Of a DNA stretch of 35,416 nt, positions 1 through 8,023 are shown one piece after another. Position numbers and translations under genes: made by a program. The stretch is taken from positions 1 to 35,416 of the forward strand of contig JAISTS010000048.1 in NCBI GenBank assembly GCA_031272455.1, read 5' to 3'. The first letter of the stretch is position 1; every line of letters begins with the position of its first letter. The stretch is from Tannerella sp. (lineage in GTDB: Bacteria; Bacteroidota; Bacteroidia; Bacteroidales; Tannerellaceae). The notes beneath the pieces are model-generated. The model was not told the DNA's origin, made no database searches, and saw nothing but the letters and a program-made list of their open reading frames with translations.

Positions 1-40
1 TCAAAAAAAATGGAAAAATAATTTTTAGATTTATCAAAAG

Positions 41-718
41 ATGAAAAAAGGATTTAGTTACCAAGATGTTTATGAGCGTCATTATCAGGCGTTTATAAAC
101 GAAATGCGGGAAAAGGAAAGGCAGTATCTCACCGACCGCAAACGACAGCTTGACGCGATTAATAAGCTGCTCGAAATCTGCCAAAAAGAGATTGATTTTC
201 AGCTTGATACGTCCATTTCTTTTATGGATGTGTTGAGCCGCAAACTCGACTCCGACAACGTACAATGGCGGCTCGAAGTTGAAAGGACTATCCGCGCAGC
301 TGTGGCGCAAGCTGGATGTTATGCCTCGACTGTTGAGGCTATACGCCCGATTATGACCGTGTTAAATCGCGGAAACGACCCGTTATCTGTTGCGAGTTGG
401 CGAAGTGGCGACAGCGGCGGAAGTTTGCCGTTTGGCGTGCCTGAACGAAACCGAGTGGGCGACCGTCCCTTGATGCAAAAAATTGTCAAATCAATCAAGA
501 ATGAGCCTAAAATGCTGACTGACACCACATTACAGCTGCATCCGAGTTTGTACCCTGTTTCGTTTTATCAATTCTTGACAGCCGACCGAGACGGCGCAGA
601 TTGGCAGCAAATAGAGACTTACGCGGCTGACAATCTCGAAGCCGCAATTTTGCCCATCAGCCCCGAAAGCGCACAGGTTTTGTTCAGTTGGGCGCAATTC
701 AGGGGATTAGTTAAATAA
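41..718 (+). CDS. Hypothetical protein, unrecognised family
   Basis: A 225-residue open frame with an ATG start and coding-like composition. I do not recognise the family. The first ~75 residues are rich in charged residues (K, R, E, D, Q) and look helical, possibly coiled-coil. The middle (about 110-145) is rich in G, S, P and N and looks like a loop or linker, and the C-terminal ~60 residues look like a second folded part. There is no signal peptide or membrane segment, so it is probably cytoplasmic. It is the first of three small plus-strand genes with short spacers (19 and 34 bases) that end at a strong terminator at 1577-1612, so they may form one unit. The tRNA-Gln next to them would suit a mobile-element remnant, but no integrase or transfer gene is visible. 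Confidence 0.6.
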   Translation: MKKGFSYQDVYERHYQAFINEMREKERQYLTDRKRQLDAINKLLEICQKEIDFQLDTSISFMDVLSRKLDSDNVQWRLEVERTIRAAVAQAGCYASTVEAIRPIMTVLNRGNDPLSVASWRSGDSGGSLPFGVPERNRVGDRPLMQKIVKSIKNEPKMLTDTTLQLHPSLYPVSFYQFLTADRDGADWQQIETYAADNLEAAILPISPESAQVLFSWAQFRGLVK

Positions 719-737
719 CTTACTTAAAATCAAAGAA

Positions 738-1115
738 ATGAGTAATATTAATAGAAAAATTTATGACGCGGTACGGCAGGCGTCGAAAACCGTCCGGATG
801 CCGGAAGCCGTGCCCGTCATTGTTTGCGAGAGGTCAGGCGAACGCGAGAGTGCGCAATTGTCCACAAAAGCGTTGGAAGAGGCGAGAAAATCAATGCCGG
901 CAAGTGTCCGAAATCTCATTGACGCGAGAGCAGCACACCAAGCCGCGATAAGGGCGTATTACGACGTTGGCGGCAGTCCGCAGGTGGACGAACGCGAGTT
1001 GTCGGCTGCACAGCTCCGAGCGTGGAAACTCGTAGAAAAAGCGAAAATGCTGATAACCGACGCTGAACTACAAATGTACATCGAGCAGCGCGAGAACCCT
1101 CGTATCAAAGTTTGA
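738..1115 (+). CDS. Hypothetical protein, small and helical
   Basis: A 125-residue frame starting at ATG, 19 bases after the previous stop. I do not recognise it. It has no signal peptide, membrane segment or metal-binding motif. The composition (many A, R, E, K) suggests an all-helical cytoplasmic protein. The second half (about 55-120) reads as two or three amphipathic helices. An overlapping frame from 763 (62 residues) is shorter and arginine-rich in the way of a shadow frame, so I chose this one. It probably shares a transcript with its neighbours on both sides. Confidence 0.55.
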   Translation: MSNINRKIYDAVRQASKTVRMPEAVPVIVCERSGERESAQLSTKALEEARKSMPASVRNLIDARAAHQAAIRAYYDVGGSPQVDERELSAAQLRAWKLVEKAKMLITDAELQMYIEQRENPRIKV

Positions 1116-1149
1116 ATAACCGTCTGAAATAGACACAAATAGATGAAAT

Positions 1150-1461
1150 ATGAAAGGTGTAAAGACAGGCGGCAGACAGCGAGGAACGCCGAACAAAATC
1201 ACCGCAGACGCGAGAGCCTTTATAGGCAAATTGCTGGATAGTCAGGGCGATACGCTATTTGATGACTTCGCGAAAATAGAACCATATCAGCGTCTAAACT
1301 TGCTCGAACGGCTTCTGCCCTACATTGTCGCAAAGGTTAAAGACCAGCCCGATGCGAAGTTATCGCCGATTGAGGAGTTTTTCGCCAAGCGGCTCGAACA
1401 GGTGAAGCATCCTGTTTATGATGACAGCGACGACAGCGACGACTTCACCGATGCCGACTAA
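1150..1461 (+). CDS. Small protein with GGRxxGTPNK motif, possible mobile-element protein
   Basis: A 103-residue protein. Near the N-terminus (about residues 7-17) it has a GGRQRGTPNK motif. From memory, this motif opens many small phage- or element-encoded proteins of Bacteroidetes and other phyla, some annotated as terminase-small-subunit-like or DUF5681-like. The middle is helical. The C-terminus is very acidic, with a short repeat of Asp-Asp-Ser encoded by a 9-base tandem repeat at about 1425-1442. The gene follows the previous one by 34 bases and ends 116 bases before a rho-independent terminator. Its function is unknown; the mobile-element link is inference from the motif. Confidence 0.6.
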   Translation: MKGVKTGGRQRGTPNKITADARAFIGKLLDSQGDTLFDDFAKIEPYQRLNLLERLLPYIVAKVKDQPDAKLSPIEEFFAKRLEQVKHPVYDDSDDSDDFTDAD

Positions 1462-1465
1462 CGGC

Positions 1466-1523
1466 GGGGGGGGGTAGGGGGTTGATTTTGATTTCAAGAA
1501 ATCGCGTCAAATACCAACCCCCT
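1466..1523 (+). repeat. G-rich tract and long inverted repeat
   Basis: Nine Gs (1466-1474), TA, then five Gs (1477-1481) follow directly after a stop codon. The segment AGGGGGTTG (1476-1484) is matched perfectly by CAACCCCCT (1515-1523), giving a 9-bp stem. The 30-base loop can pair further (ATTTTGA with TCAAAT, and GATTT with AAATC). No T-tract follows on either strand, so it is not a standard terminator. It belongs to the 333-base stretch without a gene between 1462 and 1795. Confidence 0.6.
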
Positions 1524-1576
1524 CAAAAAAACCGCAACGGAATTTTTGGATTTAGTTATTGATAATCAAAATATTA

Positions 1577-1612
1577 AGCGTCTCACAGCTATTGCTGTGG
1601 GGCGTTTTTTTT
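1577..1612 (+). terminator. Rho-independent terminator 1
   Basis: A 13-bp stem (1577-1589 with 1594-1606, including a few G-T pairs) closes on a 4-base loop and runs into eight Ts at 1605-1612. It would end transcription of the three upstream plus-strand genes. Its T-tract plus the following G (TTTG at 1610-1613) also serves as a plausible -33 box of the next promoter. Confidence 0.85.
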
Positions 1613-1640
1613 GTTGTCAAAGAAAAAAATCGTATCTTTG
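1610..1640 (+). promoter_or_regulatory. Bacteroidetes-type promoter of a candidate small RNA
   Basis: TTTG at 1610-1613 (-33) and TATCTTTG at 1633-1640 (-7, consensus TAnnTTTG) are separated by 19 bases, the same spacing as in the tRNA promoter in this window. The start of transcription would be near 1647. No open frame of useful length follows before the next terminator. Confidence 0.6.
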
Positions 1641-1646
1641 CGGCGA

Positions 1647-1713
1647 TGCCGTAAGGTATTGTTTTAAATTCATCGAGCGCCTCACGAAACAACGGTTTCG
1701 GGGGCGCTTTTTT
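1647..1713 (+). ncRNA. Candidate small RNA of about 67 nt
   Basis: The stretch lies between a good promoter (1610-1640) and a good rho-independent terminator (1676-1713), and the only ATG in it (1646-1648) is followed by a stop after two codons. That leaves an unstructured, A/T-rich 5' part of about 30 nt and a GC-rich terminator hairpin, the usual architecture of a short trans-acting RNA. I recognise no known RNA family. It could instead be a remnant of a deleted gene whose promoter and terminator survive. Confidence 0.35.
1676..1713 (+). terminator. Rho-independent terminator 2
   Basis: The left arm AGCGCCTC...CGAAAC (1676-1690) pairs with GTTTCG...GGGCGCT (1695-1708), with one bulged A at 1684 and a 4-base loop. 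Six Ts follow at 1708-1713. It resembles terminator 1 in its outer arm (GCGYCTCAC at the left, GGCG at the right), as if the two arose from a common sequence. Confidence 0.8.
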
Positions 1714-1795
1714 AGTTGAGGGACAAAAAGGGGACAATTTAGAGAAAGCAAAACCGCCAAACTATTGATTTAAAGGGGTTTGTCGGTAAATGAGG

Positions 1796-1866
1796 TTGTC
1801 TCGCCAGGATTCGAACCTGGGCAAACAGAACCAAAACCTGTTGTGCTACCATTACACCACGAGACA
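1796..1866 (-). tRNA. tRNA-Gln (anticodon TTG)
   Basis: On the minus strand the 71-nt sequence folds into a full cloverleaf: a 7-bp acceptor stem (TGTCTCG with CGAGACA, followed by discriminator A), a D-arm containing AATGGTAG, an anticodon stem ACAGG/TCTGT with loop TTTTGGT, and a T-arm CCAGG-TTCGAAT-CCTGG. The anticodon is TTG, which reads CAA/CAG (Gln). CCA is not encoded. A promoter lies just upstream at 1903-1933. Confidence 0.95.
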
Positions 1867-1902
1867 AACTATAATAAGATTTTATTTTTATTTTTAGCGG
1901 CG

Positions 1903-1933
1903 CAAAGGTACGCATTAATTTCTGTCCGGCAAA
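1903..1933 (-). promoter_or_regulatory. Promoter of tRNA-Gln
   Basis: Read on the minus strand, TTTG at 1930-1933 (-33) and TACCTTTG at 1903-1910 (-7) are 19 bases apart and sit about 40 bases upstream of the tRNA 5' end. The element lies downstream of the tyrS stop, so the tRNA need not depend on read-through from tyrS. Confidence 0.75.
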
Positions 1934-1958
1934 AAATTTCGGATAATTTTTTTGCGTT

Positions 1959-3257
1959 TCACCTTGCAATCAGCAAAGTATAGTTTTTCTTGCCGCGCTG
2001 GACGAGTAAATATTTACCGTTCAGCAGTTTATCCGTATTAATGATTTCGTCCTGATTCGACAGTTTTTCTTTATTCAGGCTGATGCCGCCGCTTTGTATG
2101 AGTTTGCGCATCTCGCCTTTCGAGGGGAATATGGCAGCTTTTTCGGTACAGAGGTCGATGGCTTTGATGCCTGCCGAAAGTTCGTCGCGCGAGATTTCAA
2201 ACTGCGGAACACCCTCGAAAACAGCCAGCAGAGTCGGCTCGTCTAATTTTTTCAGCGCTTCGGATGTCGAGTTGCCAAACAGTATTCCCGACGCTTCGAC
2301 AGCCGTATCGTAATCGTCCTGCGAGTGCACCATAACGGTAAGTTCCTGTGCAAGACGTTTTTGCAGAGGACGCAGATGTGGAGCGGCGTCCTGCTCGGCT
2401 ACGAGGGCATTGATTTCATCGCGATCGAGTGCAGTAAATATCTTGATATATTTTGCGGCGTCGGCATCGCTCACGTTCAGCCAGAATTGATAGAAGGCAT
2501 AAGGCGTGGTACGATTGCGATCGAGCCAAACGTTACCCGTTTCCGTTTTCCCGAACTTACCGCCGTCGGCTTTCGTTATCAGCGGACAGGTCAGCGCGAA
2601 CGCTTCGCCGTTCAACTTACGACGTATCAGCTCCGTACCTGTCGTGATATTGCCCCACTGGTCGGAGCCGCCCATCTGCAAACGGCAATTTTCGTTTTCG
2701 TAAAGGAACAGGAAATCGTATCCCTGCATCAGTTGATACGAAAACTCGGTGAATGACAAGCCTGTACCCGAATCGCCTTCGAGGCGTTTCTTTACCGAGT
2801 CTTTTGCCATCATATAGTTGACAGTGATATGTTTACCTATGTCGCGTATGAAGTTGATGAACGAATAATCCTTCATCCAGTCGTAGTTATTGACCATTTT
2901 CGCGGCGTTGGGAGCGTCGGAATCAAAATCCAGAAAGCGCGCCAGCTGTTTTTTGATACAATCCTGATTATGCCTCAGGATAGTCTCGTCGAGCAGGTTG
3001 CGTTCTGCCGATTTCATTGACGGGTCGCCTATCATACCTGTCGCGCCGCCAATAAGGGCTATGGGGCGATGTCCGGCTCGCTGGAAATGCTTAAGCATCA
3101 TAACACCAACGAGATGCCCGATGTGCAACGAATCGGCTGTAGGGTCAATCCCGACATAAGCGGAAGTCATCTCTTTCTGTAACTGTTCTTCTGTGCCCGG
3201 CATCATATCGTGTATCATACCGCGCCAGCGTAATTCTTCAACAAAATTTATTTTCAT
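1959..3257 (-). CDS. tyrS: Tyrosyl-tRNA synthetase
   Basis: This cytoplasmic class I aminoacyl-tRNA synthetase charges tRNA-Tyr with tyrosine using ATP. The 432-residue length is normal for the bacterial TyrRS family. The HIGH signature is at residues 45-48 and the KMSKS equivalent is KFGKT at 234-238. The tyrosine pocket segments [10 protein letters not shown] (about 173-182) and GGSDQWGN (about 196-203) are intact. The last ~65 residues form the S4-like RNA-binding domain. The ATG at 3257 gives a start matching the family, and a TAnnTTTG element lies 23 bases upstream. The gene stands alone on the minus strand; tRNA-Gln follows it with its own promoter. Confidence 0.97.
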   Translation of the reverse strand: MKINFVEELRWRGMIHDMMPGTEEQLQKEMTSAYVGIDPTADSLHIGHLVGVMMLKHFQRAGHRPIALIGGATGMIGDPSMKSAERNLLDETILRHNQDCIKKQLARFLDFDSDAPNAAKMVNNYDWMKDYSFINFIRDIGKHITVNYMMAKDSVKKRLEGDSGTGLSFTEFSYQLMQGYDFLFLYENENCRLQMGGSDQWGNITTGTELIRRKLNGEAFALTCPLITKADGGKFGKTETGNVWLDRNRTTPYAFYQFWLNVSDADAAKYIKIFTALDRDEINALVAEQDAAPHLRPLQKRLAQELTVMVHSQDDYDTAVEASGILFGNSTSEALKKLDEPTLLAVFEGVPQFEISRDELSAGIKAIDLCTEKAAIFPSKGEMRKLIQSGGISLNKEKLSNQDEIINTDKLLNGKYLLVQRGKKNYTLLIAR

Positions 3258-3279
3258 TCAATCTTCGATTTTGAGGCTG

Positions 3280-3287
3280 CAAAGTTA
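3280..3287 (-). promoter_or_regulatory. -7 element of tyrS
   Basis: TAACTTTG on the minus strand fits TAnnTTTG and leaves a 5' leader of roughly 15 bases before the tyrS ATG. A clear -33 box is not visible. It is back to back with the -7 element of the divergent gene at 3321-3328. Confidence 0.5.
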
Positions 3288-3320
3288 GAAAAAAAATGCA
3301 GGTAATTGAATTATTTCGAG

Positions 3321-3328
3321 TATATTTG
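3321..3328 (+). promoter_or_regulatory. -7 element of the membrane protein gene
   Basis: TATATTTG fits TAnnTTTG and ends 29 bases before the ATG at 3358. No convincing -33 box is visible at the usual distance. It is divergent from the tyrS promoter. Confidence 0.5.
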
Positions 3329-3357
3329 CAGGCTAAACTTAATAAAAATTAACACTT

Positions 3358-3924
3358 ATGAACAAGCGAATAGGAAAATACAACGTGATAGTCAATGCGT
3401 TGGCGATTTTTGCGGTGATAGTGTCGGGGCTGATTGGCTCGGAAGCGCTGGGATATATCGCCTGCATAGTCATCGCGTTGAGTTTCGTGCAGTTAACTTG
3501 CACATTTGCGATGTACGGACGTCAGGGGGCGCGGCTGGCATCCGATGCTGCGAAAATTTTTGCCGGAGTATTTGCGGCGGTCGGTTTGCTCGTTTACACG
3601 GTGCATCTGACGGCGATTTTGCGCAGCGATGTCAATATCCTGCAAGGCTCTTTGCCCGAATTTCTGTACAGCCTCGACCTGCTGGCAAACTGTCTGATGG
3701 GCGTGGCTACATTTTTCAGCTGTATTGGCGTAAAAGTCAGAAGCGTAGCCGATCGAGTGCTGAAACTGATGCTGATGTTGAACATTGTCGTAGCCGCATC
3801 GTGCTATATCGTGCCGCTGTATGCCGAGCCGATTTGGGGCGTAGTGCTCATAAACTTCTGGTGCATTTATTTTATTGCCCTTGATATATTGGCATTTATA
3901 CATTTTTCGGGTCGAAAAGGATAA
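3358..3924 (+). CDS. Six-helix integral membrane protein, unknown function
   Basis: A 188-residue protein with six predicted membrane segments (about residues 9-27, 31-52, 66-88, 103-125, 134-153 and 159-182) and short loops. It has no recognisable catalytic motif, no long soluble domain and no transporter signature that I can name. It is probably an inner-membrane protein. It has its own promoter and is followed by a separate promoter for parA, so it seems to be a single-gene unit. A longer frame from 3306 in another reading frame has cysteine- and arginine-rich shadow composition and was rejected in favour of this one. Confidence 0.75.
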   Translation: MNKRIGKYNVIVNALAIFAVIVSGLIGSEALGYIACIVIALSFVQLTCTFAMYGRQGARLASDAAKIFAGVFAAVGLLVYTVHLTAILRSDVNILQGSLPEFLYSLDLLANCLMGVATFFSCIGVKVRSVADRVLKLMLMLNIVVAASCYIVPLYAEPIWGVVLINFWCIYFIALDILAFIHFSGRKG

Positions 3925-3943
3925 GAATACGAAAAATTATCCG

Positions 3944-3951
3944 TATCTTTG
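3944..3951 (+). promoter_or_regulatory. -7 element of the parAB operon
   Basis: TATCTTTG, identical to the -7 box at 1633-1640, lies 30 bases upstream of the parA ATG. The -33 region has no clear TTTG. Confidence 0.55.
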
Positions 3952-3981
3952 CGGGTTTAAGACAGAACAAAAAGACAAATT

Positions 3982-4746
3982 ATGGGTAAAATAATTTCAA
4001 TAGCAAACCAAAAAGGTGGCGTCGGAAAGACGACTACGGCTATCAATCTGGCGGCGTCGCTGGCGGCGCTCGAAAAGAAAGTGCTCGTTGTTGACGCTGA
4101 CCCACAGGCAAATGCGTCGTCGGGGCTGGGCGTTGACCTTACCAAGACGGACTGTTCGCTCTACGAATGTCTGATCGAAGACGCTGAAGCCGCCCAAGCC
4201 ATCGTGCCCACATCGCTCGACAATCTGAAAGTCCTGCCGTCGCACATCGACCTTGCCGGAGCCGAAGTTGAGCTTTTCTCGATGGAAAACAGGGAAAAAA
4301 TAATGCTCAAAGCCATCGCCCCGCTCAAGAACGATTACGATTTCATCCTGATCGACTGTTCGCCATCGCTTGGACTGATTACGGTAAATGCCCTCACGGC
4401 AGCCGATTCGGTTATTATTCCGGTACAGTGCGAATATTTTGCACTCGAAGGCTTGGGCAAACTGCTGAATACCATCAGGATAATCAAGTCGAAGCTCAAT
4501 CCGGCGCTCGAAATCGAAGGTTTTCTGATGACGATGTACGACTCGCGTTTGCGCGTAGCCAATCAGGTCTATGAAGACGTCAAAAAATCGTTCAACGACC
4601 TGCTGTTCACTACTGTTATTCAGCGCAATGTAGCGCTTGTCGAGGCATCCAGTTTCGGACAGCCGGCGCTGCTTTACGATGCCGATTCAAAAGGCTCGGC
4701 AAACTATATCAAATTAGCTCAGGAATTAATCGAAAAAAACAAATAA
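3982..4746 (+). CDS. parA: Chromosome-partitioning ATPase ParA (Soj)
   Basis: ParA-family P-loop ATPase that binds DNA non-specifically in its ATP form and moves ParB-parS complexes during chromosome segregation. The deviant Walker A motif KGGVGKT is at residues 11-17. The Walker A' segment (VLVVDADPQ) is at about 35-43, and the Walker B segment (FILIDCSPSLG) follows near 121-131. At 254 residues, without an N-terminal DNA-binding extension, it is the short chromosomal Soj type rather than the plasmid P1 type. parB follows after only 6 bases, the usual pairing. The order parA, parB, DUF5683, lytic transglycosylase, Rel is the arrangement I recall as common in Bacteroidetes. Confidence 0.96.
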   Translation: MGKIISIANQKGGVGKTTTAINLAASLAALEKKVLVVDADPQANASSGLGVDLTKTDCSLYECLIEDAEAAQAIVPTSLDNLKVLPSHIDLAGAEVELFSMENREKIMLKAIAPLKNDYDFILIDCSPSLGLITVNALTAADSVIIPVQCEYFALEGLGKLLNTIRIIKSKLNPALEIEGFLMTMYDSRLRVANQVYEDVKKSFNDLLFTTVIQRNVALVEASSFGQPALLYDADSKGSANYIKLAQELIEKNK

Positions 4747-4752
4747 AGCACT

Positions 4753-5652
4753 ATGGCAAAGAAACATACCAACAGACTTGGGCGCGGTCTTGATGCCTTA
4801 ATTTCGACCGAGGGACTGACAACGGGCGGTTCGTCGTCGATCAGCGAAATCGAGCTGAGCAAAATTGAGCCTAATCCCGACCAGCCGCGCTCGGTGTTCG
4901 ACACTGATGCGCTCGAAGACCTTGCCGCTTCGATACGTGCCTACGGCATCATCGTGCCTATCACGCTGAAAGAAGTTTCCGAAGATAAGTATCTGATTAT
5001 CGCGGGCGAACGTCGCTATCGCGCTGCCCTGATGGCAGGATTGGAGCGTGTGCCGGCATATATCAAGACGGCAGCCGACGAAAATGTTGCAGTGATGGCG
5101 CTGATTGAGAATATCCAGCGCGAAGATTTGAACGCAATAGAAATAGCGCTCACGTATCAGAAACTGATTGATTCCAACGATTTTACGCAGGAACAGCTAA
5201 GCGAGCGCGTTGGCAAAAGACGTGCTACTATAGCTAACTACCTGCGCCTGCTCAAACTTCCGGCGGTGATACAGGTCGGACTCAAAGACCGCCAGATAGA
5301 AATGGGACACGCACGCGCCCTGCTGCCCGTCGAAGATCCCGAAGTGCAATTGGCTATATATGAGCAAATTCTCCACGACGGACTGTCGGTACGCAGCGTC
5401 GAAGAGCTTGTTCGCCACGTCGGCGAAACGCCCGAAGAAGAGCCGACACCGACCGTAGCGCCGAAAAAGAGCAAAAAGCAAAGCCTGCCCGACGATTATA
5501 CGAGCTTGCAGGAACATCTGTCGAGCTTCTTCGGAGCCAAAGTCAAACTGACTTACGACAGCGCAAGCGGCAAAGGCAAAATCACAATCCCGTTTCAGAC
5601 GGAAGAAGAGCTTGAAGCCATTATGGGTTTGCTCGACAAGATGAAACAATAA
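4753..5652 (+). CDS. parB: Chromosome-partitioning protein ParB (Spo0J)
   Basis: ParB-family CTPase that loads at parS sites and slides along DNA to build the partition complex. The N-terminal LGRGLDAL segment (residues 9-16) is the ParA-stimulating peptide. The ParB/Srx domain holds the GERRYR box (85-90) and the ENIQREDLN box (119-127), both part of the CTP-binding pocket. A helix-turn-helix lies at about 145-165. A proline/lysine-rich linker (about 225-245) leads to a short C-terminal dimerisation domain. The length of 299 residues is normal. I saw no perfect parS in the window. Confidence 0.96.
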   Translation: MAKKHTNRLGRGLDALISTEGLTTGGSSSISEIELSKIEPNPDQPRSVFDTDALEDLAASIRAYGIIVPITLKEVSEDKYLIIAGERRYRAALMAGLERVPAYIKTAADENVAVMALIENIQREDLNAIEIALTYQKLIDSNDFTQEQLSERVGKRRATIANYLRLLKLPAVIQVGLKDRQIEMGHARALLPVEDPEVQLAIYEQILHDGLSVRSVEELVRHVGETPEEEPTPTVAPKKSKKQSLPDDYTSLQEHLSSFFGAKVKLTYDSASGKGKITIPFQTEEELEAIMGLLDKMKQ

Positions 5653-5664
5653 AACAAGAACGAG

Positions 5665-6366
5665 GTGGGATGTTGTCGCAACATATTGACAATTACGCTC
5701 TTAATGACAACGGGCGGTTTCCTGCACCAAGCGAAGGCGCAGGACGAGTCAACGCGCGACAGTCTGCAAATCATAGCAGACTCGTTAGTTGTCCGCGATA
5801 TGTTGGATAATGCGGCTGCGCGGATGGAAATCGGAGCGACGTCGGATTTTCGTCCTGTACCGAAGCGGGCGGTCATCTGTTCTGCCATTTTCCCCGGACT
5901 GGGGCAGATTTACAATCGCAAATACTGGAAACTGCCTCTCGTTTACGGCGGATTTATGGGCTTTATCTATGCCGTTTCGTGGAACAACAAGAATTACCGC
6001 GATTATGCCGACGCCTACCTGTATATTACCAACGACGCGAAAGAGTTCCCCGACGCGCCGGAGATGTGGGACGATAGCTGGCAGAGCTTTGTACCTGCCG
6101 GACGCGACCCTGCCGACTATCTGAACGACTCCAGTTTTAAGAGCCGTCTGAAAAACGGCAAGGATTTTTACCGTCGATACCGCGACTTGAGCATTATCCT
6201 CACCGTCGCGTGGTATCTGATATGTATGGCTGACTCGTATGTTGACGCCCAGCTGTTCGATTTTGATATTTCGGACAATCTGGCGTTGCGCATCGCACCT
6301 GTCGTCAGCCCCCGTACAGCCTACAGTTCAGGGCTTTACGGCATAAGTTGCAGTTTTAATTTTTAA
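5665..6366 (+). CDS. DUF5683 envelope protein
   Basis: Matches the DUF5683 pattern known from Bacteroidetes: a conserved block beginning FPGLGQIYNRKYWK (about residues 75-88), followed by a hydrophobic segment, a YADAY motif, and a C-terminal stretch with YRRYRDLS and a second hydrophobic segment. The best start is GTG at 5665, 12 bases after parB, giving an N-terminal signal-like segment that ends near AKAQ (residues 23-26). The next in-frame ATG, at 5704, would remove most of it. The likely place is the inner membrane or periplasm with two membrane segments. The molecular function is not known. It is followed after 5 bases by the murein transglycosylase gene, suggesting a link to the cell wall or division. 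Confidence 0.85.
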   Translation: MGCCRNILTITLLMTTGGFLHQAKAQDESTRDSLQIIADSLVVRDMLDNAAARMEIGATSDFRPVPKRAVICSAIFPGLGQIYNRKYWKLPLVYGGFMGFIYAVSWNNKNYRDYADAYLYITNDAKEFPDAPEMWDDSWQSFVPAGRDPADYLNDSSFKSRLKNGKDFYRRYRDLSIILTVAWYLICMADSYVDAQLFDFDISDNLALRIAPVVSPRTAYSSGLYGISCSFNF

Positions 6367-6371
6367 TCGAT

Positions 6372-7976
6372 ATGAGAAAAACGGCATACATATTAATAAT
6401 ATTGTCGGCTTTGTGCCTTGCGTTACCGATAGCGGCGCAGAACGAAGAAATCAGCGAAGAGGAATTTTCGGAGCTGTCTGAAGACACCACTTTCGCTTCC
6501 GTAGGGATGATGCCCGAAGTGCTCGATGAAAACGTGAGTAAGCTGCTCCAGAGCTGGCACGTGCAGCATTTTTCGCAGACAGAAAAATATTGCCTTGACG
6601 ACGAGCAGGACGTTTACTTTGCCGACAGCGTTTTTGAAGAGCGGTTGCAGCGCCTGCCCTGCATTATCCCGATGGACTACAACTCAAACGTACGCAAATG
6701 TATCGACCTGTATGCGGGACGCCGCCGCGAGCTTGTACGCTATATGATGGGAATGGCAGACCTGTATTTTCCTGTATTTGAGCAAATTCTCAACCAGTAT
6801 GACCTTCCTGACGAGCTGAAATATCTTGCTGTTGTCGAGAGCGCCCTCAAGCCCAATGCCCTGTCGCGCGTAGGAGCCGCCGGTCTGTGGCAATTTATGC
6901 TGCCGACCGCCAAGATCTACGGGCTTGAAGTCAACAGCCTTATCGACGAGCGTTTAGACCCGTTCAAAGCCACCCACGCTGCCTGCAAATATTTCAAAGA
7001 GATGTATGACACTTATGGCGACTGGCATCTCGTACTTGCCGCCTACAACAGCGGACCGGGCAATGTCAACAAAGCCATTCGGCGGTCTGGCGGCAAAACC
7101 AATTTCTGGGAGATTTTCAAGTATTTGCCCCGCGAGACGCGCTCGTATGTGCCACTGTTTATAGCTGCCACATACATAATGACTTATCACTGCGAACACA
7201 ATATCTGTCCTATCCAGACCAGCCTTTCGTTAGCATCGGATACGATTATGGTTGACCGTTTGCTGCATCTGCAACAAGTGGCTGACGTACTGAATGTTGA
7301 CATCGAGTTGGTGCGTCTGCTCAATCCCCAGTACAAACGCGAAATCGTGCCGGGCAGCATTATGCCGTCGCCGTTGAAACTGCCTGTCGCTGCGACGCTT
7401 GCCTATATCGACAATGCTGATTCGGTAAGTCTTTATCGCGTTGAGGAGTTGCTGGCGGGATGTTCGCCGGTGAGTCTGTCGGGCGAGATAAGCAACGACC
7501 CGCGCAAAGAAAAAATACGTCATACGGTCGAGGCGGGCGAAAACCTTTACACCATTGCCAATCGCTACGGCGTTACTGCACGCGACATACGGAAATGGAA
7601 CGGGCTTAGCTCAAATCGCGTGCCCAAAGGACGAAAACTGACTATTAATATCGACAACGGCGGACTGACTTATGCCGCACAGACGCCTCAACCGAAAGAA
7701 CAGGACACAAAAACTGCATCGACGACCCAACAAAACGGCGCACAAAAAACGACCACAGCACAAGCGCAACAGCCAAAACAGACGACACAGCCAACGGCAT
7801 CTGCATTACCCTCAAATGGCTCAAAATTAATATCTTATACTGTCAAATCGGGAGATTCGCTCTATTCGATATCGCGAAAATATCCGGGAGTAACGGTAGC
7901 GATGATACAAACAGCCAATAATATGGACGACGACAGGATCAGACCCGGACAGGTATTGAAAATCCCCGTAAGCTAA
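6372..7976 (+). CDS. mltD: MltD-like lytic murein transglycosylase with two LysM domains
   Basis: Cleaves the beta-1,4 bond between MurNAc and GlcNAc in peptidoglycan, forming 1,6-anhydroMurNAc. The signal peptide covers residues 1-22 (cleavage after AAQ). The SLT domain (about 140-260) contains the catalytic Glu in VESALKP (E156), the GLWQFM motif (171-176) and AAYNSGPGNV further on. Two LysM modules bind glycan chains: about residues 385-430 and 487-534. Between them is a Gln/Thr-rich linker (about 435-485). At 534 residues with two LysM repeats it matches the MltD architecture. It has no lipobox, so it is secreted to the periplasm rather than lipid-anchored. It is cotranscribed with the DUF5683 gene (5-base gap). 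Confidence 0.93.
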   Translation: MRKTAYILIILSALCLALPIAAQNEEISEEEFSELSEDTTFASVGMMPEVLDENVSKLLQSWHVQHFSQTEKYCLDDEQDVYFADSVFEERLQRLPCIIPMDYNSNVRKCIDLYAGRRRELVRYMMGMADLYFPVFEQILNQYDLPDELKYLAVVESALKPNALSRVGAAGLWQFMLPTAKIYGLEVNSLIDERLDPFKATHAACKYFKEMYDTYGDWHLVLAAYNSGPGNVNKAIRRSGGKTNFWEIFKYLPRETRSYVPLFIAATYIMTYHCEHNICPIQTSLSLASDTIMVDRLLHLQQVADVLNVDIELVRLLNPQYKREIVPGSIMPSPLKLPVAATLAYIDNADSVSLYRVEELLAGCSPVSLSGEISNDPRKEKIRHTVEAGENLYTIANRYGVTARDIRKWNGLSSNRVPKGRKLTINIDNGGLTYAAQTPQPKEQDTKTASTTQQNGAQKTTTAQAQQPKQTTQPTASALPSNGSKLISYTVKSGDSLYSISRKYPGVTVAMIQTANNMDDDRIRPGQVLKIPVS

Positions 7977-8023
7977 GCTCTTTTTTTTCAAACATAACAT
8001 AAAAACAATTCAATTTTACAGAA

